NCBI GenBank assembly: GCA_028718465.1
Contig: JAQULX010000159.1
Coordinates: 1 to 6,660 of the forward strand
Origin: Dehalococcoidales bacterium
GTDB lineage: Bacteria > Chloroflexota > Dehalococcoidia > Dehalococcoidales > UBA3254
DNA: 6,660 nucleotides
Direction of reading: 5' to 3'
The notes under the pieces were generated by a model. That model saw nothing but the letters and a program-made list of their open reading frames with translations, was not told the DNA's origin and searched no databases. The position numbers and the translations under genes are program-made. Shown one piece after another: positions 4,557 through 6,660 of the stretch (position 1 is its first letter; the number at the start of each line of letters is the position of its first letter).

Positions 4557-6660
4557 AAAACAGTAAATCTGACCATCAACGGCATCAAACGTGAGTTTAC
4601 CGTCGACCCTGACATGGTTCTTATCGATCTTCTGAGGGAGAAGCTGGACCTTACCGGCGCCAAGCAGTCCTGCGACCGGAAAGGCCAGTGCGGGGCCTGC
4701 ACCGTCATTGTCAACGGCAAGGCTGTCCGCTCCTGTCTCCAGAAGGTCGAGAAACTGGACAATGCCGAGGTAATTACGGTGGAAGGTTTGGGAACACCCG
4801 AGAATCCGCACCTGATCCAGGAAGCATTTGTGCTGACAGGGGCCATCCAGTGCGGTTTCTGTACACCCGGCATGATCCTGGCTACCAAAGCGCTTCTCGA
4901 CCAGAACCCGGACCCCGATCTCAATGCCATCAAAAAGGCCCTGGCGCGCAACCTGTGCCGCTGCACCGGCTACCGGAAAATAGTCGATGCGGTCCGGCTG
5001 GCCGCCCGTTTCTTGCGGAACGAGACAACTCCGGAAAAGGTACGTCAGTCTCTGGGAGATAAAACCTTCGGGGTCTCGCATCCGCGTTCCTCTTCAATCC
5101 TTAAAGCAACCGGTTTAGCAAAATTTTCTAACGATATTAAAGTGCCCGGCGCACTGGAGTTAGCCGTAGTCCACAGCACAAAGTTTCATGCTAAAATCAA
5201 GTCCATAAATATGAAAGAGGCCGAGAAGATGCCCGGTGTGGTCGGCATTATGATAGCTGAAGATATCAAAGGGACCAACCATATCAGGATGGTCGGGGCG
5301 GACCAGCCGGTCCTTTGTGAAGATGTGGTCAGGACGCTGGGCGATCCCATTGCTATTGTGGCAGCCAAGACCCGCGATCAGGCCCGGGCTGCCGCTGCCG
5401 CGGTTAAAGTGGAATATGAAGATTTACCGGTCATGATGACTCCTGAAGAGGCCATGGCTGAAGGCGCTTATCAGATTCATCCGCATTCCCCTAATCTGTG
5501 TTACGTTCAGCCGCAGGTTAAAGGGGATGCTGAAAAAGCCTTAGCCATGTCCGCTGCGATGGTTGAGGCTACATTCACAACTCAAATGAACCATCAGGCT
5601 GCGCTGGAGCCGGAAAACTGTCTGGCCTATTTCGAGGGCGACCAGTTGATAGTTATCGGCCGCAGCATCATGATACATGGCCACGCCGGCATGATAAGCG
5701 AAGCCGTTGGCTGGAAAAATGTGCGTGTTAAAGAGCCTTTTGTGGGCGGCCATTTTGGTATTGCGCTTACTATCAGTACCCTGGGCATTCCCGCCGCGGC
5801 CGCTGTCCATTTTAAACAGGCTGCGCGCTACCAACCCAGCCTGGCTGAATCCATGCAGGTCACCTCCAAGAGGCATCCATTCACAATGAAGGTTAAACTT
5901 GGCGCGGATGCTCAGGGCCGCCTGACTGCTTATACCAACGAATTTGTGATTGATAAAGGGGCTTACTTTTTGTCGGGTCCGGTGATTCCAATTCGCAGCC
6001 TTCAGATGCTGTCAGGCTCGTATAATATACCTGATGTCTACGCCAAGGCCGCTCTTTCTTATACCAATAATGCCAGCGGTGGGGCTGCCCGGGGGGCCGG
6101 ACCGCCCCAGGTGGCGGTAGCACTGGAATGCGCTATGGATATGCTGGCGGAAAAACTCAATGTCGACCCGCTGGAATTCCGCAAGATGAACTCTTTGAAA
6201 ATAGGGGAAACCCTGTCTGTCGGAAAGGCGGCCGAACAATGGCCTTTCCCCGAGCTTTGTGACGCAATCCGGCCGGCTTACGAGAAGGCCAAGAAAGAAG
6301 CCGCGGCTCAAAAGCAGGGCGATATCAAGCGCGGCGTAGGGATAGCGGCCTATTCTTTCGGGGTTGCTGAATGGGGAGACAACGCCCAGGTATCTGTTGA
6401 AGTGGATAAGGACGGGGGCGTAACCGTTTATGGAGCGGTGGCTGATCCGGGAGAAGGCAATGAGAGCATGCTAAAGCAGATTGCCGCCACAATGCTGGAA
6501 CTGCCTCTGAACAAGGTGCGTATATACACCCGCGATATGGACAAGACCACGCATACCGGCGCTGCGGGCGGGAGCCGCATTACCTATATGTGCGGTGGAG
6601 CGCTGGTGAATGCCGTCGAACAGTTGCGTAAGGCACTGAAAGAAAGCGGGGCGGAGACTC
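4554..6660 (+). CDS. MOP-type molybdenum aldehyde oxidoreductase, C-terminus beyond the window
   Basis: The frame is open to the right edge: 702 residues of an expected ~900 (the D. gigas enzyme MOP has 907). The family oxidises aldehydes to acids, or hydroxylates related compounds, using a molybdopterin cytosine dinucleotide centre and two [2Fe-2S] clusters in the cytoplasm. Seen: a plant-ferredoxin-like domain with C40, C46, C49 and C61; a helical [2Fe-2S] domain with QCGFCTPGM (C100, C103) and LCRCTGY (C135, C137); a linker of about 25 residues; then the molybdenum domains from about residue 175. These include VGGHFG (398-402), SKRHPF, ARGAGPPQ with R513, LECAMDMLAEKL, a GEG motif (633-635) and GGSR (672-675). 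Iron-sulfur and molybdenum parts are in one chain with no FAD domain, as in MOP and unlike xanthine dehydrogenase. The first cysteine motif has an extra residue, and some active-site motifs differ from MOP, so the substrate is open. The catalytic glutamate region is outside the window. The gene is expected to depend on cofactor assembly genes not seen here. Confidence 0.92.
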   Translation, partial: MKTVNLTINGIKREFTVDPDMVLIDLLREKLDLTGAKQSCDRKGQCGACTVIVNGKAVRSCLQKVEKLDNAEVITVEGLGTPENPHLIQEAFVLTGAIQCGFCTPGMILATKALLDQNPDPDLNAIKKALARNLCRCTGYRKIVDAVRLAARFLRNETTPEKVRQSLGDKTFGVSHPRSSSILKATGLAKFSNDIKVPGALELAVVHSTKFHAKIKSINMKEAEKMPGVVGIMIAEDIKGTNHIRMVGADQPVLCEDVVRTLGDPIAIVAAKTRDQARAAAAAVKVEYEDLPVMMTPEEAMAEGAYQIHPHSPNLCYVQPQVKGDAEKALAMSAAMVEATFTTQMNHQAALEPENCLAYFEGDQLIVIGRSIMIHGHAGMISEAVGWKNVRVKEPFVGGHFGIALTISTLGIPAAAAVHFKQAARYQPSLAESMQVTSKRHPFTMKVKLGADAQGRLTAYTNEFVIDKGAYFLSGPVIPIRSLQMLSGSYNIPDVYAKAALSYTNNASGGAARGAGPPQVAVALECAMDMLAEKLNVDPLEFRKMNSLKIGETLSVGKAAEQWPFPELCDAIRPAYEKAKKEAAAQKQGDIKRGVGIAAYSFGVAEWGDNAQVSVEVDKDGGVTVYGAVADPGEGNESMLKQIAATMLELPLNKVRIYTRDMDKTTHTGAAGGSRITYMCGGALVNAVEQLRKALKESGAET

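Noticed and set aside
4491..5081. Long open frames on the minus strand (4491-5081, 4538-4966) and a plus-strand frame at 4688-5062
   Set aside because: They lie over the molybdenum hydroxylase, whose frame shows clear family motifs. Their products are low-complexity and resemble nothing known.
5541..6311. Minus-strand frames at 5541-5876, 5893-6123 and 6012-6311, and 5707-5889 on plus
   Set aside because: They are shadows of the same oxidoreductase gene, without ribosome sites or recognisable domains.
4554..6660. Xanthine dehydrogenase assignment
   Set aside because: The iron-sulfur domains pass straight into the molybdenum domain with a short linker and no FAD domain, which is the MOP arrangement. 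Purine substrates are still not excluded.

Overview
The window looks like a piece of chromosome from an anaerobic, probably Gram-positive (Clostridia/Peptococcaceae-like) bacterium. This rests on strong Shine-Dalgarno sequences (AAGGAG, GGAGGAGG), use of TTG starts, AT-rich spacers with recognisable -35/-10 boxes, hairpin-plus-T-tract terminators, and a one-chain molybdenum hydroxylase of the kind found in strict anaerobes. The taxonomic assignment is inference; no rRNA or lineage marker is present.

Layout, left to right. Positions 1-230 are AT-rich with no gene I can support. Positions 231-1457 (minus) encode a 12-helix major facilitator transporter. It diverges from a 75-residue two-helix membrane protein resembling the DUF5654 family (1585-1812, plus), and a short spacer carries candidate promoters for both. 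Positions 1831-3153 (minus) hold a compact PIF1-type superfamily 1 helicase, convergent with the small gene. The small gene's best terminator lies inside the 3' end of the helicase gene on the opposite strand. Positions 3154-3598 are noncoding, with a good promoter for the helicase at one end and one for the next gene at the other. Positions 3599-4081 (plus) encode a membrane protein of unknown function, with two helices between soluble parts that may form one PH-like fold. A long-stem terminator follows. Positions 4165-4553 are noncoding, with several small hairpins and an oddly coding-like antisense stretch.

From 4554 to the right edge an uninterrupted frame starting at TTG encodes the first 702 residues of a MOP-type aldehyde oxidoreductase: two [2Fe-2S] domains fused directly to the molybdopterin-binding domains with no FAD domain. 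It runs off the window before the region where the family's catalytic glutamate lies. Several normally conserved positions differ from the Desulfovibrio gigas enzyme.

The genes do not form one operon; each appears to be transcribed separately, and I see no evidence that they act in one pathway. No mobile element, CRISPR array, tRNA or rRNA was seen. The most notable points are the variant cysteine spacing and altered cofactor/active-site motifs of the oxidoreductase, the unexplained 4165-4350 intergenic segment, and the revised start of the 3599-4081 gene.
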